A stretch of DNA of 63,876 nucleotides from Chloroflexota bacterium (GTDB taxonomy: Bacteria > Chloroflexota > Dehalococcoidia > Lucifugimonadales > Lucifugimonadaceae), in assembly GCA_002714425.1 (NCBI GenBank), contig PAXI01000001.1:109221-173096 (forward strand). Reading direction: 5' to 3'. Numbering within the stretch: position 1 is the stretch's first letter; the number at the start of each line of letters is the position of its first letter. Under the pieces are notes generated by a model. It was given only the letters and a program-made list of their open reading frames with translations, searched no databases and was not told the origin of the DNA. Of the stretch, positions 63,602 through 63,876 are shown piece by piece. Position numbers and translations under genes: made by a program.

Positions 63602-63876
63602 ATGTCAATATCCAATATACTACCGATACTAGAACGCAACAATAAATTCAAATCGATAGTAAAGAAGATAAATTCTTCTAAAAACTTTGATATGAGTTTA
63701 TTTACACCTGCTAAAGATTTTTTTTTAGCAGCATTTCTGCGTGATCAAAAAAAACCATACGTCATAATAGCTGAGAGTGCATCCGCGGCTAATGACTTAT
63801 ATGAGAGACTAATTTATTATCTTGGTGATGATTATAAAATATTAATTTTTCCAGAGTCTGATGATATATATTATGA
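63602..63876 (+). CDS. mfd: transcription-repair coupling factor, N-terminal part
   Basis: The frame from the ATG at 63602 runs off the right edge after about 91 residues. It contains a LPILERNNKFKSIV opening, a FFLAAFLRDQKKPYVIIAES strand (20 residues), then ASAANDLYERLIYYLG and LIFPESDDIYY, the UvrB-like domain 1 layout found at the start of Mfd. Mfd removes stalled RNA polymerase and recruits UvrA. UvrB begins differently (a P-loop soon after the start), so Mfd is preferred. The helicase and RNAP-binding domains are outside the window. Confidence 0.75.
   Translation, partial: MSISNILPILERNNKFKSIVKKINSSKNFDMSLFTPAKDFFLAAFLRDQKKPYVIIAESASAANDLYERLIYYLGDDYKILIFPESDDIYY

Overview
The window is an AT-rich (roughly 70% A+T by eye), extremely gene-dense piece of bacterial chromosome. 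I count 62 protein genes: 60 complete (one of them broken by an in-frame stop) and two cut by the window edges. Summing the gaps gives about 1.9 kb, or 3%, of non-coding sequence. No stretch over 200 bases lacks a gene; the largest gaps are 51714-51911, 57814-58000 and 23704-23869. I see no rRNA, tRNA, CRISPR array, insertion sequence, phage gene or riboswitch. The gene complement (wide anabolism, several enolase-superfamily enzymes, a eukaryote-like IleRS, FakA/FakB, and RecG with an N-terminal extension like that of Dehalococcoidia) suggests a streamlined, probably marine member of Chloroflexota, such as the SAR202/Dehalococcoidia side. That placement is inference from remembered family features, not a database result.

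Layout. 1-4615: a truncated CoA-transferase, a small monohaem cytochrome c, trpB, then glpK-uxuA. 4612-9150 (minus): cobO, an NHL beta-propeller protein, a ManD/RspA-type enolase-superfamily dehydratase and a GH32-like glycosidase; with uxuA this looks like a sugar/sugar-acid utilisation patch. 9192-16764 (minus): fakA-fakB-recG and tldD-pmbA, with rpmB divergent at 16902. 17131-23703 (minus): arginine operon argJ-argB-argD-argG-argH followed by rpe. 23870-28307: a thioredoxin-reductase-like protein, a flavoprotein, a second enolase-superfamily enzyme and a D-2-hydroxyacid dehydrogenase. 28417-32034: thrB-lysC and two family-2 glycosyltransferases. 32008-33950 (minus): recF-sir2. 34048-36806: apt, a HAD phosphatase, a DUF1461-like membrane protein and a mazG with an in-frame stop. 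36837-48709: lysA-holB, cvpA, cmk-plsC-SIS isomerase-MFS-dgt-dnaG-rpoD, then two small membrane/envelope proteins. 48717-51713 (minus): an RCK/universal-stress cluster ending in pheA. 51912-54667: a methylenetetrahydrofolate reductase and a pterin-dependent methyltransferase, then a YihY protein. 54664-57813 (minus): ileS. 58001-61065: ornithine cyclodeaminase family, amidohydrolase, DUF362. 61071-63472 (minus): proB-proA. 63602-end: start of mfd.

The genes form short, tightly coupled operons with ATGA-type overlaps. All 11 convergent gene pairs abut or overlap, with no room for an intrinsic terminator between them. The observations I rate highest are: recF can only be full length if it starts at a non-AUG-like codon (ATT or ATC); mazG carries a TAA exactly at the catalytic Glu codon of its ExxD motif; a four-gene TrkA-like/UspA cluster has no potassium channel beside it and has spaced direct repeats in its upstream region; and the GH32-like protein and one enolase-superfamily protein have altered catalytic motifs.
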